Positions 1 to 6,902 of a DNA stretch of 14,241 nt are shown in pieces. The stretch's first letter is position 1. Each line of letters begins with the position of its first letter. Made by a program: the position numbers and the translations under genes. The notes beneath the pieces were generated by a model. It saw only the letters and a program-made list of their open reading frames with translations, had not been told where the DNA came from and ran no database searches. Source of the DNA: Chloroflexota bacterium (GTDB lineage Bacteria > Chloroflexota > Dormibacteria > CF-121). The stretch covers positions 1 through 14,241 of the forward strand of contig VBFF01000032.1 in NCBI GenBank assembly GCA_005889285.1, read 5' to 3'.

Positions 1-841
1 AGAAGGTGCCGAGCGGGAGCTGTGCCATGGTGTCGGCGTAGCGCAGCGCCGCGACCCGGCCGTGCGGCAGCGACGTCCCCAGGATGGTGTCGACGAAGAC
101 GTTGACCTGGGCCGCGGCGAGGCCGAGCGCGATGGGAAACATCAGGCGGCCAACTTTTCGGACACCCGGATCGTCGAGGCCCAGGGCGGCGGTTGGCCGC
201 CAGCCGGTCCGCCAGAGCGCCGGGAGCTGAACGCCGAGGTGGAGCATCGCGCCGGCCACAACGCCGATGGCGAGCGCGGTGACCCCGTAGCGCGGCGCGA
301 AGAACGCCGCTGCCACGATGATGGCGCCGTTATAGAAAAGTGGTGCCAGTGCCTGGGCGAAGAAGCGTTGATAGGCGGTCAGGATGCCAATCACCATTCC
401 GCCCGCACCCAGGAAGATCGGCTGCAGCAGCAGGATCCGGGTGAGGCCGACGATGACGTCGTGGTCGTGCGGGCTGTAGCCGAAGGCGATCAGCGAGACG
501 TAGAAGGGCGCGACGAGGAAGAGGATCGCCGCGCCGACGGTCAGGATCACGATCGCCGAGTTGAGCACCCGCTGGGCGATCTCCAGGGCCCGCTGGTGCT
601 CACCCTTCGCCAGGTGCTCGGAGAGGACCGGGATGAACGCCGAGCTGATGGCGCCGGCCAGGAGGAGATTGAAGAGCAGGTCCGGCACGCCGAAGGCGAC
701 CCGGTAGTCGTCGATCTGATGGCTGGTGCCGAAGGTGTTGGCGATGACCAGCTCGCGCACGGCGCCCAGCACGCGGCTGAGCCCGTAGGCGACCAGGATG
801 AGCGTCGCGGCCGACGCGATGCGCCGCCGCTCGCTAGACAT
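1..841 (-). CDS. murJ: Lipid II flippase MurJ, N-terminal 280 residues (cut by window edge)
   Basis: MurJ (MviN family, MOP exporter superfamily) flips lipid II across the inner membrane for peptidoglycan synthesis. My translation of the minus strand starts MSSERRRIASAATLILVAYG and continues with SRVLGAVRELVIANTFGTS and DDYRVAFGVPDLLFNLLLAG. These match the family's first helices, including the SRxLGxxRE stretch and the FxxPDLLxNLLxxGAxSSAFIPV region. Several further hydrophobic helices follow (such as VILTVGAAILFLVAPFYVSL and PLFYNGAIIVAAAFF), and near the edge there is the family-like MFPIALGLAAAQVNVFVDT. The reading frame is open to position 1, so roughly the C-terminal half lies outside the window. 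The ATG at 841 is chosen because it gives the family N-terminus; it has no Shine-Dalgarno, and a GATAAT box ends 8 nt before it. The gene diverges from rpsT. Confidence 0.93.
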   Translation of the reverse strand, partial: MSSERRRIASAATLILVAYGLSRVLGAVRELVIANTFGTSHQIDDYRVAFGVPDLLFNLLLAGAISSAFIPVLSEHLAKGEHQRALEIAQRVLNSAIVILTVGAAILFLVAPFYVSLIAFGYSPHDHDVIVGLTRILLLQPIFLGAGGMVIGILTAYQRFFAQALAPLFYNGAIIVAAAFFAPRYGVTALAIGVVAGAMLHLGVQLPALWRTGWRPTAALGLDDPGVRKVGRLMFPIALGLAAAQVNVFVDTILGTSLPHGRVAALRYADTMAQLPLGTF

Positions 842-849
842 CGGGTGCC

Positions 850-855
850 ATTATC
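850..855 (-). promoter_or_regulatory. Probable -10 element of murJ (leaderless)
   Basis: Read on the minus strand this is GATAAT, one mismatch from the sigma-70 consensus. It ends 8 nt before the murJ ATG, so transcription would start at or next to the start codon. I see no convincing -35 box. Confidence 0.55.
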
Positions 856-881
856 GCCTCATTTCCCCTCCCCCACTCGGC

Positions 882-887
882 TATAAT
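882..887 (+). promoter_or_regulatory. Probable -10 element of rpsT (leaderless)
   Basis: A perfect TATAAT ends 10 nt before the rpsT ATG at 898. A normal start site 6-7 nt downstream would leave a leader of about 4 nt, too short for a ribosome binding site, and none is visible. The rpsT start is fixed by its conserved N-terminus. Confidence 0.65.
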
Positions 888-897
888 CACCGCTCGC

Positions 898-1260
898 ATG
901 GCGAATACCCAATCAGCGAAGAAGCGCGTCCGCGCCTCCATCAGGAAGCGCGACCGGAACCGCTCCACGCGCTCGGCGGTCAAGACCCTGGTCTCCCGCG
1001 CACGGCGCCCGGCGCTGCCGGATGCAGCCAGCCTCACGAGCGAAGAGGTCCGCCGGGCCATCAGCGCGCTCGACAAGGCGGCCGAGAAAGGCGTCCTGCA
1101 CGCTAACAATGCGTCCCGTCGCAAGGCTCGCCTGATGAGCGCGCTGGCGAAACTCGCGCCAAGCGGGGGCAAGCCCGCCCCGCCTAAGGGCTCGGGCAAG
1201 ACCGCCACGGCAAGTCCCGCGAAGAAACCGGCCGCCAGGCCCACAAAAGCAAAAGCCTAA
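898..1260 (+). CDS. rpsT: 30S ribosomal protein S20, with a basic C-terminal extension
   Basis: S20 binds 16S rRNA and helps assemble the 30S subunit. The N-terminus MANTQSAKKRVRASIRKRDR is typical of S20, followed by the helical segment with NRSTRSAVKTLV and the family's late motif around KGVLHANNASRRKARLMSAL (residues about 64-83). The family is usually 85-90 residues long, but this protein has 120. The extra roughly 30 residues (from about 90) are rich in Lys, Ala, Pro, Gly and Ser and end in KPAARPTKAKA, so they are probably disordered and RNA-binding. The gene appears leaderless, with TATAAT 10 nt before the ATG. It diverges from murJ. In many bacteria rpsT lies near holA; here holA is about 2 kb away on the other strand. 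Confidence 0.95.
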   Translation: MANTQSAKKRVRASIRKRDRNRSTRSAVKTLVSRARRPALPDAASLTSEEVRRAISALDKAAEKGVLHANNASRRKARLMSALAKLAPSGGKPAPPKGSGKTATASPAKKPAARPTKAKA

Positions 1261-1311
1261 CCACCCTTCCGCGACCGACAGTCCAACCGGCCCCTTTACA
1301 ACTCGTGCTCA

Positions 1312-1332
1312 GCCATGAGAGAGTGTCATGGC
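1312..1332. repeat. Inverted repeat upstream of the LPXTG gene
   Basis: GCCATGA (1312-1318) and TCATGGC (1326-1332) form perfect 7-bp arms around a 7-nt spacer, about 30 nt before the LPXTG start codon. It could be an operator or an mRNA hairpin in the leader. It has no T run, so it is not a standard terminator for rpsT. No clear promoter is visible in this gap (1261-1362). Confidence 0.4.
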
Positions 1333-1362
1333 GCCGTCGCGCGAACGTAGAGGAGGAAGGGA

Positions 1363-2256
1363 ATGAACCTATTTAGACGACTGCTCGCGGCCAGCGGGGC
1401 GGCGGGACTTCTCATCGGGGTCGGCGGAGCCACGCAGGCGTTTGCCACCTCACCGTTTACGGCGGAGATCGCGCTCGACTGCGTCAACGCGGGGCAGAAC
1501 CAGACGATCAGAGTCAGTACCACAACCCAGGCGCTGGTCCACATCGAGGTGACGATCGGCACCAGCACCGTCAACGGCGGGACCCAGAATGGTACGGGTA
1601 TCCCCGAATCAGACGGGACCTTCACCGATACCTGGAAGGTCGCGGATGTTACCGCCACGACCGGAGCCGTGGTCCGGGTCTACGTCTTGACCCTGGACGG
1701 GGTTGCCGTGGGTGCCGGCGAGTTCGTCATCCATGCGGCCAATGCACCCTGCCCCACTCCCCATCCGGTCGCGATCACCGGAACCTTCCTCGAGGCGACC
1801 CAGGTCGGCGGGAACGTGCAGAAGACGTGCGATGCCGGCGTCACCGGGACCGCCACGTTCACGGCGACAATTCAGATCAACGTTGATTCGGAACAGACGG
1901 CGACCGTCACCCTGCCTGCGGACGCGAGCCTGCCACTCGCCTGCAACGGCGCCAGCGAAGGGCTGCCGAAACTGCCGGTCGGCTCCGTGATCACGCTGCA
2001 CGAGTCGGTGCTTCCAACCGGCGCTGCAGCGCCCGCCGCTGACACTAAGATCACGATCGGCGCCGAGGCAAGTACCACGACCATCCACAACGCCAAGGCC
2101 GCGGTTGTCACCACGCCGACCGCAGCGCCGAGCGTCCCCGTCCTGCCGGCGACCGGCCGACCAGCCGGTAGCCCGAGCCTTCCCTGGCCGGCGATCGCCC
2201 TGCTGGGCCTGATCGCGGTGGCCGGTGGCGGCCTCGTCCTGCGGCGACGCAGCTGA
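1363..2256 (+). CDS. Secreted LPXTG-anchored surface protein
   Basis: This 297-residue protein has all the parts of a sortase substrate. Residues 1-29 form a signal peptide: basic MNLFRR, a hydrophobic core, then a TQAFA type cleavage site. The middle (about 30-245) is Thr/Val/Ala-rich and predicted mostly beta, with four Cys residues. It reads as two related beta segments separated by a Pro-rich stretch near residue 134 (PCPTPHP). A Pro/Thr/Val spacer (about 246-260) leads to LPATG at 261-265, then a hydrophobic helix (about 277-293) and a final RRRS tail. I do not recognise the outer domains. Start choice is firm: AGGAGG (1351-1356) lies 6 nt before the ATG. The sortase gene follows 81 nt later on the same strand. 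Confidence 0.85.
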   Translation: MNLFRRLLAASGAAGLLIGVGGATQAFATSPFTAEIALDCVNAGQNQTIRVSTTTQALVHIEVTIGTSTVNGGTQNGTGIPESDGTFTDTWKVADVTATTGAVVRVYVLTLDGVAVGAGEFVIHAANAPCPTPHPVAITGTFLEATQVGGNVQKTCDAGVTGTATFTATIQINVDSEQTATVTLPADASLPLACNGASEGLPKLPVGSVITLHESVLPTGAAAPAADTKITIGAEASTTTIHNAKAAVVTTPTAAPSVPVLPATGRPAGSPSLPWPAIALLGLIAVAGGGLVLRRRS

Positions 2257-2264
2257 CATCAAAC

Positions 2265-2295
2265 GCGAGGGAGCTACGTCGTGTGGCTCCCTCGC
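2265..2295 (+). terminator. Hairpin after the LPXTG gene, possible terminator
   Basis: GCGAGGGAGC (2265-2274) pairs perfectly with GCTCCCTCGC (2286-2295), giving a GC-rich 10-bp stem with an 11-nt loop just after the stop codon. No T tract follows, so it may be a weak terminator or an mRNA-stabilising hairpin that sets the LPXTG gene above the sortase in expression. Confidence 0.5.
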
Positions 2296-2303
2296 ACCGC
2301 TGA

Positions 2304-2332
2304 TTGACTTTCCCTCAGCGACTGCGAACATA
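2304..2332 (+). promoter_or_regulatory. Possible sortase promoter
   Basis: TTGACT at 2304-2309 is a near-consensus -35 box. A weak -10 (AACATA, 2327-2332) lies 17 bp downstream and ends 5 nt before the sortase ATG, so the transcript would have almost no leader. The -10 is poor, which keeps confidence low. Confidence 0.35.
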
Positions 2333-2337
2333 GCTTC

Positions 2338-2979
2338 ATGAGACGCGGATCCCTCGTCGTCTTTTCGGCCGGTATCTTCCTGCTGCTCGCGAGCATCCCG
2401 GCGGCGGGGCTCGGCCGCGCGCCGGCCCACCTGGCGGCGACGTCGACGAACATCACGGCGATCGCGTCGGCCACGCCATCGCCTTCGGCGTCACCAAGCG
2501 CGCCGGTCACGCCGGAGCCGGCCCAGGCCGCGCAGCGGAATGCCGCCGCCGCGGCCGCGGCTGTCGCTCCACCGACACGGGTGGTTGCCCGCATCTCTAT
2601 TCCTCGGATCGGCATCCGGAAGGCTCCCGTCTACGAGCGAAGTACCGACGCGAAGGGCGTGATGTTGATCGCCCCCGGTTACTCGGTAACGCGGTATGTG
2701 TTTTCGGCGCCTTTTGGGACGGGCAACACCTTCCTCTACGGCCACGATGACATCCAGGGCAACATCTTCGGCCACCTCTACGACCTGCGCCCGGGCGATA
2801 CCGTGCAGATCGACATCGGCAGCGAGACACAGGTCTACCGCGTGACCGGGCATCAGATCGTGCCGCCTACCGCCGTCGGCGTCATGGACCCAACCCAGGA
2901 CGTGCGCTTGACGATCATGACCTGCTGGCCATTCAATGTCGACACGAAGCGCTGGATCGTGACGGCCGTGAAGGCTTAG
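2338..2979 (+). CDS. Sortase (LPXTG transpeptidase), class D/E-like
   Basis: Sortases cut LPXTG-like signals between Thr and Gly and attach the protein to the cell wall. The 213 residues comprise an N-terminal membrane anchor (about 6-25, VVFSAGIFLLLASIPAAG), a low-complexity Ala/Pro/Ser/Thr linker (about 35-80), and a sortase beta-barrel from ARISIPRIGIRKAPVYE onward. The catalytic residues are visible: His136 in YGHDD, Cys196 in TIMTCWPF, and Arg205 in DTKRWIV. The TC-x-PF signature after the active Cys resembles class D sortases, but GHD replaces the usual GHR and subclass is uncertain. The natural substrate is probably the LPATG protein just upstream. Its last 4 nt overlap the end of holA on the other strand. 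Confidence 0.9.
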   Translation: MRRGSLVVFSAGIFLLLASIPAAGLGRAPAHLAATSTNITAIASATPSPSASPSAPVTPEPAQAAQRNAAAAAAAVAPPTRVVARISIPRIGIRKAPVYERSTDAKGVMLIAPGYSVTRYVFSAPFGTGNTFLYGHDDIQGNIFGHLYDLRPGDTVQIDIGSETQVYRVTGHQIVPPTAVGVMDPTQDVRLTIMTCWPFNVDTKRWIVTAVKA

Positions 2980-3959
2980 CCGGCGCTCAGGACCTGCTCG
3001 AGGATGAAGCCCTCGACCGCCAGCCGGGCATCGAGCTCGCCAAGCTTGATCTGCTCCTCGATGCGCAAGAGCGCGTGGAACCCGCGGTCGAGCTCGGCCG
3101 CGTTGTAATCGGCAGCCTGGCGGAAGGCCTTTTCGAGGACAAAGGGGTGATCCGTCGATCGCGCCTGCAGGTCGGCCACGGAACCGCCACGGTCGCGGAC
3201 GTCCCGCGCCTGCAGTAGCCGGCGCCAGTGGCTCACCAGCGTGTAGAGCAGCCAGGTCGGCTCGCGCCCGTCGTCCAGGAGCGACTGCAGCACGCCCGCC
3301 GCCGCGCCCGGCCGGCCGCTCGCCAGCGAGTCCGTCAGCGCGAAGATCTCTTCCTCGCGACTGTCGCTCACCAGGGCGCGCACGGCCTCCTCGTCGATCC
3401 GGGTCGACGGCGAGGCGTAGAGCGCGAGCTTCACGATCTCCTGGTCGAGCAGGCGCAGGTCCGGCTGTGACCGCTCGAGGAGCAGGCGTACCGCGGCTGG
3501 CGTGATCGTCAGCCCGCGCTCCTCCGCCAGCTTGCGCACCCACCCGGCGCGATCCGACCGGCGCGGCGGCTCACACCGCTGGATCCGGGCACGCTTGTCG
3601 CGCTCCATCGCCGCGACGACTTTGTAGATGGGGTTGCCGGGCGCAACCAGGGCATGCGCGACCAGCACGAGGTGCGTGGAGTCCGGCGTTCCCTCCAGGT
3701 AGGCGGCGGCGCGCTCGGCCCCCGCTCCCTTGTCTTTCTTGCCGGACAGCAGGCCCCAGTCGCGCAGCACGAGGACGCGCAGCGCGTCGATGAAGGGCAA
3801 GGTGCTCGCCTTCTCCGCGAAAGCATCGGCATTGAGCGCGTCCGCCTGGATGTCCTCGTAGTTGAACTCCAACGTCAGGGTGGCGCGCAACGGTTGCAGC
3901 AGGTCGCGGGCCGCCCGATCGACGAGGTAGCCCTCGCCACCGTGAATGAGGGTGATCAC
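2976..3959 (-). CDS. holA: DNA polymerase III subunit delta
   Basis: HolA is the delta subunit of the clamp loader and opens the beta sliding clamp. The 327-residue protein begins MITLIHGGEGYLVDRAARDL, the family's N-terminal HGxExYLVDRAxRDL-like segment. It continues with a collar-type C-terminal region containing LLDQEIVKLALYA, EEEIFALTDSLASGRPGAA and TWLLYTLVSHWRRLLQARD. Length is close to the usual 330-345. The start is GTG at 3959; its first bases overlap the stop of the preceding dehydratase gene (GTGA), indicating translational coupling. It is third in a rpiB-like/dehydratase/holA operon. The stop codon TAA overlaps the sortase stop TAG by sharing the sequence TTAG at 2976-2979, with no terminator between. 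Confidence 0.92.
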   Translation of the reverse strand: MITLIHGGEGYLVDRAARDLLQPLRATLTLEFNYEDIQADALNADAFAEKASTLPFIDALRVLVLRDWGLLSGKKDKGAGAERAAAYLEGTPDSTHLVLVAHALVAPGNPIYKVVAAMERDKRARIQRCEPPRRSDRAGWVRKLAEERGLTITPAAVRLLLERSQPDLRLLDQEIVKLALYASPSTRIDEEAVRALVSDSREEEIFALTDSLASGRPGAAAGVLQSLLDDGREPTWLLYTLVSHWRRLLQARDVRDRGGSVADLQARSTDHPFVLEKAFRQAADYNAAELDRGFHALLRIEEQIKLGELDARLAVEGFILEQVLSAG

Positions 3960-4294
3960 GCCGGCGCGAAGGCGCGGTCGATCTTCGCCGCCATGTAGAA
4001 GTCGCTTTCCGTGAGTCCGTCGATCTTGTGCGTCCAGAGGTACGCGCGAACCTCGCCCCATCGCACGTAGAGGTCCGGATGGTGGCCCTCTGCCTCGGCG
4101 ACCGGACTGATCCGGTTGACGAAGTCGACCGCGTCGACCCAGTTCTTGACCTTGAACGACTTGATCAGCTTCTTGTCGTCTTCGACCTGCCATCCCTCGA
4201 GCTGCGCCGCCAGCGGGGCAATCTGCTCGTGGGTCAGTGGCGGCGTGCCGCCGCGGCATGGAATGCACTTGTTGTCGGCAAGGCTGGTCGCCAC
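3956..4294 (-). CDS. Pterin-4a-carbinolamine dehydratase
   Basis: This enzyme dehydrates 4a-hydroxytetrahydropterin, the by-product of aromatic amino acid hydroxylases, so that the pterin cofactor can be recycled. The 112-residue length is typical. The N-terminus carries CIPCRGGTPPLTHEQI (residues 10-25), common in bacterial homologues. The catalytic signature is complete: EAEGHHPDLYVRWGEV with His71 and His72, then Tyr85, His89 in YLWTHKIDGL and the acidic residue of TESD. It starts at GTG 4294, directly abutting the isomerase stop (TGAGTG), and overlaps holA by 4 nt. No aromatic amino acid hydroxylase is in the window, so the physiological partner is unknown; the protein may be a general pterin-recycling enzyme. 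Confidence 0.92.
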   Translation of the reverse strand: MATSLADNKCIPCRGGTPPLTHEQIAPLAAQLEGWQVEDDKKLIKSFKVKNWVDAVDFVNRISPVAEAEGHHPDLYVRWGEVRAYLWTHKIDGLTESDFYMAAKIDRAFAPA

Positions 4295-4717
4295 TCAGCG
4301 CTCAACCTTCGCGATCGTCGCCCGCTCCGCCTCGTCCGGTCCGGTCTCGAGCCACGCGTCGCAAATCTCTTTCGCCACCGCCTCGGGCGTGGCGCGCAAG
4401 CTCATCGCGAGGACATTGGCGTCGTTCCATTTCCGGGCGCCCCTGGCCGTCTGCGCATCGCCGCAGAGAGCGGCCCGGATGCCGGGAACCTTGTTGGCCG
4501 CGATCGACACCCCGGTGCCGGTCCAGCAGAAGAGCACGCCCTGCTGGCAGGCGCCCGAGGCGACCCGCTCCCCCACTTCCCGCCCGACGTCGGCCCAGTC
4601 CATCGGGTGGCCGTTCAGGGGACCGTGCAGCTCGACCTCGGCGCCGGCCCGGCGCAGGTGAGCGACGACCGAATCGGTCACCGGCGTCCGTTCGTCGCTG
4701 CCAACCGCGATCTTCAT
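4295..4717 (-). CDS. RpiB/LacA/LacB-family sugar-phosphate isomerase-like protein, His to Trp variant
   Basis: The family interconverts ribose 5-phosphate and ribulose 5-phosphate or related sugars. The 140 residues begin MKIAVGSDERTPVTDSVVAH and contain the phosphate- and ring-binding stretch SIAANKVPGIRAALC (residues 71-85) and NDANVL (98-103). Cys64 in FCWTGTG aligns with the catalytic Cys of E. coli RpiB. Where RpiB has the conserved His of the HNDxNVL motif, this protein has Trp97 (KWNDANVL), so it may act on a different substrate. I therefore give no symbol. Start: ATG 4717 gives the conserved N-terminus; an in-frame GTG at 4723 lies only 5 nt after a TATTCT box (4729-4734, minus strand) and could be the leaderless start. 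First gene of a three-gene operon. Confidence 0.82.
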   Translation of the reverse strand: MKIAVGSDERTPVTDSVVAHLRRAGAEVELHGPLNGHPMDWADVGREVGERVASGACQQGVLFCWTGTGVSIAANKVPGIRAALCGDAQTARGARKWNDANVLAMSLRATPEAVAKEICDAWLETGPDEAERATIAKVER

Positions 4718-4728
4718 AGCCACTGCCC

Positions 4729-4734
4729 AGAATA
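4729..4734 (-). promoter_or_regulatory. Possible -10 element of the rpiB-like operon
   Basis: TATTCT on the minus strand ends 5 nt before GTG 4723 and 11 nt before ATG 4717. It lies in the 42-bp gap between this operon and the divergent glycosyltransferase gene. Confidence 0.4.
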
Positions 4735-4759
4735 GTCGCACTTTCACGTTATTCCCCCA

Positions 4760-5911
4760 GTGATCGCGAAGCGACTGGGGCAACTGCCCGCTTTGAGGCC
4801 CTGGCTTCCGGCTGCCGTCCTCGTGGTGACGGGGGTGCTGGCGCTGCGCAACCTCGTGGGGGTCCTGCACTTCGCGTTGACGCGGGCGCTCGAAGGCGAC
4901 TTCGCCGTCTACTACATCTTCGCCCGCATCGGGATCGATCATGGCTGGGGATCGCTGTACGACTACGCCGCGATGCGCCAGGAGTGGCTCGCGCTCGGGT
5001 CGGCCTTCTTGTACCCCGCCCTCTACCCACCGACGCTGGCCTGGTTCGTCGCTCCCTTCGCCGCCCTGCCGTTCGCCGCCGGGTATGCGCTCTGGAACGT
5101 CGTGCTGGTTGCCTCGCTCCTGGTTACCTGGTGGCTGACCGCACCTCCCTCGAGCCGGCTTGTCCGCCTCGGTCACCTCGCCTTTGCCATTGCGTTGCCC
5201 TCCGTCGCCTTCGGATTGCTGCTCGGCCAGGTGGTGATCGTGGTGGCGGCGGCGGTCTCCATCTGCTGGTGGCTGTCGCGCCATAACCGGCCCTTCGCCG
5301 CCGGGCTCGTGCTGTGCTTGATCGCGCTCAAACCGCAACTCGCGCTGATGGTGCCGGCTGCGCTGCTGGTGGCCGGCCAGTCGCGGGTGTTCTTCGGCTG
5401 GGCGGTCGGCTCGCTGGCCATGCTGGGCGCCGCGCTGGCGACCATTGGCTTTGGTGGGCTGCAAGCGTACGCGGTTCTTCTGGCCGGGAGCGGGCACTAC
5501 CTCGGCGCGATGATGGTCTACCCGCAGCTCACGTTGCCGGGCCTGGTCGGCAGCGGGTTTGGTGCGGCGCTGGTCCAGGGGTTCGTGATCGCGATCATCC
5601 TCGGGCTAGTGTGGCGGCGGCGTGGATCCGGTTTGGAATTTCCCTTCGCGGCGGGCCTGTGCGCCTCCCTGCTGATCGCCAGCTTTTTGCATCCGCAGGA
5701 CGTCGCGGTCCTCTTGCCTGCCGCCTGGCTCTGGCTGCGCACCGCCCCGCGGGGGGCTGAGCGCGTCCTCGGCCTCACGGGCTTCGTGGCCGCCCTCGGC
5801 CTGACGACACCGCTTCCGTTGTTGCTCGTTCTCGCCGGCTGGCTGGTTTCGGAGAGGACGGTGGTGCTGAGCGTCAGCCGCCGATCTGGCTCATCGTCTT
5901 CGATGGCCTGA
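4760..5911 (+). CDS. GT87 (DUF2029) membrane glycosyltransferase
   Basis: GT87 enzymes such as PimE use polyprenyl-phosphate-mannose to add alpha-1,2-mannose on the outer face of the membrane. The 383-residue protein has about ten hydrophobic helices. The first is residues 14-36, and the loop after it carries EGDFAVYYIFARIG, where the Asp matches the catalytic acid position of the family. Other family-like features are FLYPALYPPTLAWFVAPFA, FGLLLGQVVIVV and LCLIALKPQLALMVP. The substrate here is unknown. The start is GTG 4760, with no Shine-Dalgarno; a weak GTTATT lies 6 nt upstream. The C-terminal tail (SVSRRSGSSSSMA) is encoded opposite the end of moaA, giving a 38-nt convergent overlap, so this tail is probably not functionally conserved. 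Confidence 0.85.
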   Translation: MIAKRLGQLPALRPWLPAAVLVVTGVLALRNLVGVLHFALTRALEGDFAVYYIFARIGIDHGWGSLYDYAAMRQEWLALGSAFLYPALYPPTLAWFVAPFAALPFAAGYALWNVVLVASLLVTWWLTAPPSSRLVRLGHLAFAIALPSVAFGLLLGQVVIVVAAAVSICWWLSRHNRPFAAGLVLCLIALKPQLALMVPAALLVAGQSRVFFGWAVGSLAMLGAALATIGFGGLQAYAVLLAGSGHYLGAMMVYPQLTLPGLVGSGFGAALVQGFVIAIILGLVWRRRGSGLEFPFAAGLCASLLIASFLHPQDVAVLLPAAWLWLRTAPRGAERVLGLTGFVAALGLTTPLPLLLVLAGWLVSERTVVLSVSRRSGSSSSMA

Positions 5912-6884
5912 CAAAGTCCGCCTGACCGATCTTGTGGCCCTCTTCTTTCTGCCAAACCGCAGCCGCGACGAAGTCGCGAATTTGTTCGTCCGACGCCCCG
6001 CTCCGCAAGAGGGCTTTGACGTCGTGTTCCTGGATCGAGAACAGGCAGGTCCGTAGATGACCCTCGCTGGTCAGCCGGATACGGTTGCAGACTTTGCAGA
6101 AGGCGTCACTGACCGACGGGATGACCCCGATCCCGCCCTGGCTACCGTCGCGAAACCGGAATCGCGTGGCCGGGGCAGGGCGCTGATCGGGCACCGGCTC
6201 GAGCGGAAACTCGCGGTCGATCGCCTCGATGATGTCGCGGCTGGCGACGACGCTTTCCATCGACCAGATGCCGTCGGCGTCGAGTGGCATGAACTCGATG
6301 AAGCGGACTTCATAGCCCTCGCGACGCGCGAGGCTGGCGAAGTCGACGATTTCGTCGTCGTTGCGACCGCGCATCACGACCATGTTGAGCTTGATGGGGC
6401 TGAACCCCGCCGCACGGGCGGCCGTCAGGCCGCGCAGCACGCGGTCGAGGGCATCGCGGCGGGCGAGATCCTTGAAGCGGTCCGAGTGCAGCGTGTCCAG
6501 GCTGACGTTGAGGCGCTTGAGTCCCGCCGCCTTGAGAGCCTGGGCTTTTTCCTCGAGCAGGATGCCATTCGTGGTCATCGCGATGTCGAGTGACGCATCG
6601 ATGGCCGCGATCATGGCGGTCAGCTCCTCGATGCCTCTGCGAACGAGGGGCTCGCCGCCGGTCAGCCGGATGGTGCGGACCCCACAGTCGTCGACCAGGA
6701 TTCGGGTGACGCGCACGATCTCCTCGAAGCTGAGCACTTCGTCGCGCGCCAGCCAGGGCAGGCCGGCGGCCGGCATGCAGTAGACGCAGCGAAAGTTGCA
6801 GCGATCGGTGACCGAGATGCGCAGGTCGTCCGCGACCCGCCCGAAGGTATCGCGGAGATGCAGAACAGGATTCGGACTGGGCAC
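5874..6884 (-). CDS. moaA: GTP 3',8-cyclase MoaA (molybdenum cofactor biosynthesis)
   Basis: MoaA is a radical SAM enzyme that converts GTP to 3',8-cyclo-7,8-dihydro-GTP, the first step of molybdopterin synthesis. From the GTG at 6884 the protein has 336 residues, the usual length. The N-terminus DTFGRVADDLRISVTDRCNF leads into the CxxxCxxC motif (Cys29, Cys33, Cys36) for the SAM-binding cluster. The second 4Fe-4S site is CKVCNRIRLTSEGHLRTC (Cys263, Cys266, Cys280), and the C-terminus ends in the essential Gly-Gly (MSQIGG). A longer version from TTG 6908 is possible, but it would place the start upstream of the TATACT box (6891-6896) and into the ligase gene. No other moa gene is nearby. Confidence 0.95.
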   Translation of the reverse strand: MPSPNPVLHLRDTFGRVADDLRISVTDRCNFRCVYCMPAAGLPWLARDEVLSFEEIVRVTRILVDDCGVRTIRLTGGEPLVRRGIEELTAMIAAIDASLDIAMTTNGILLEEKAQALKAAGLKRLNVSLDTLHSDRFKDLARRDALDRVLRGLTAARAAGFSPIKLNMVVMRGRNDDEIVDFASLARREGYEVRFIEFMPLDADGIWSMESVVASRDIIEAIDREFPLEPVPDQRPAPATRFRFRDGSQGGIGVIPSVSDAFCKVCNRIRLTSEGHLRTCLFSIQEHDVKALLRSGASDEQIRDFVAAAVWQKEEGHKIGQADFVRPSKTMSQIGG

Positions 6885-6889
6885 GAACT

Positions 6890-6896
6890 TAGTATA
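6890..6896. promoter_or_regulatory. Bidirectional -10 element shared by moaA and the ligase gene
   Basis: On the plus strand TAGTAT (6890-6895) ends 7 nt before the ligase GTG 6903. On the minus strand TATACT (6896-6891) ends 6 nt before the moaA GTG 6884. The two hexamers overlap almost completely in an 18-bp intergenic gap, and both predict leaderless transcripts. No -35 boxes are evident. Confidence 0.6.
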
Positions 6897-6902
6897 TGGG
6901 GC

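Noticed and set aside
62..886. Long plus-strand open frame opposite murJ
   Set aside because: Its product is Arg/Asp/Gly-rich with no fold pattern, while the opposite strand encodes a clear MurJ. It is a high-GC antisense artefact.
834..1244. Minus-strand hydrophobic frame opposite rpsT
   Set aside because: It starts with a signal-like stretch, but it lies wholly against rpsT and the murJ start region and has no ribosome binding site.
3960..4268. Extension of the holA frame upstream of 3959
   Set aside because: It runs through the pterin dehydratase gene in another frame. GTG 3959 gives the family N-terminus and the GTGA overlap.
4718..5497. N-terminal extension of the rpiB-like frame
   Set aside because: The extension reads as Arg/Gln/His-rich nonsense opposite the GT87 gene; the conserved protein starts at 4717 (or 4723).
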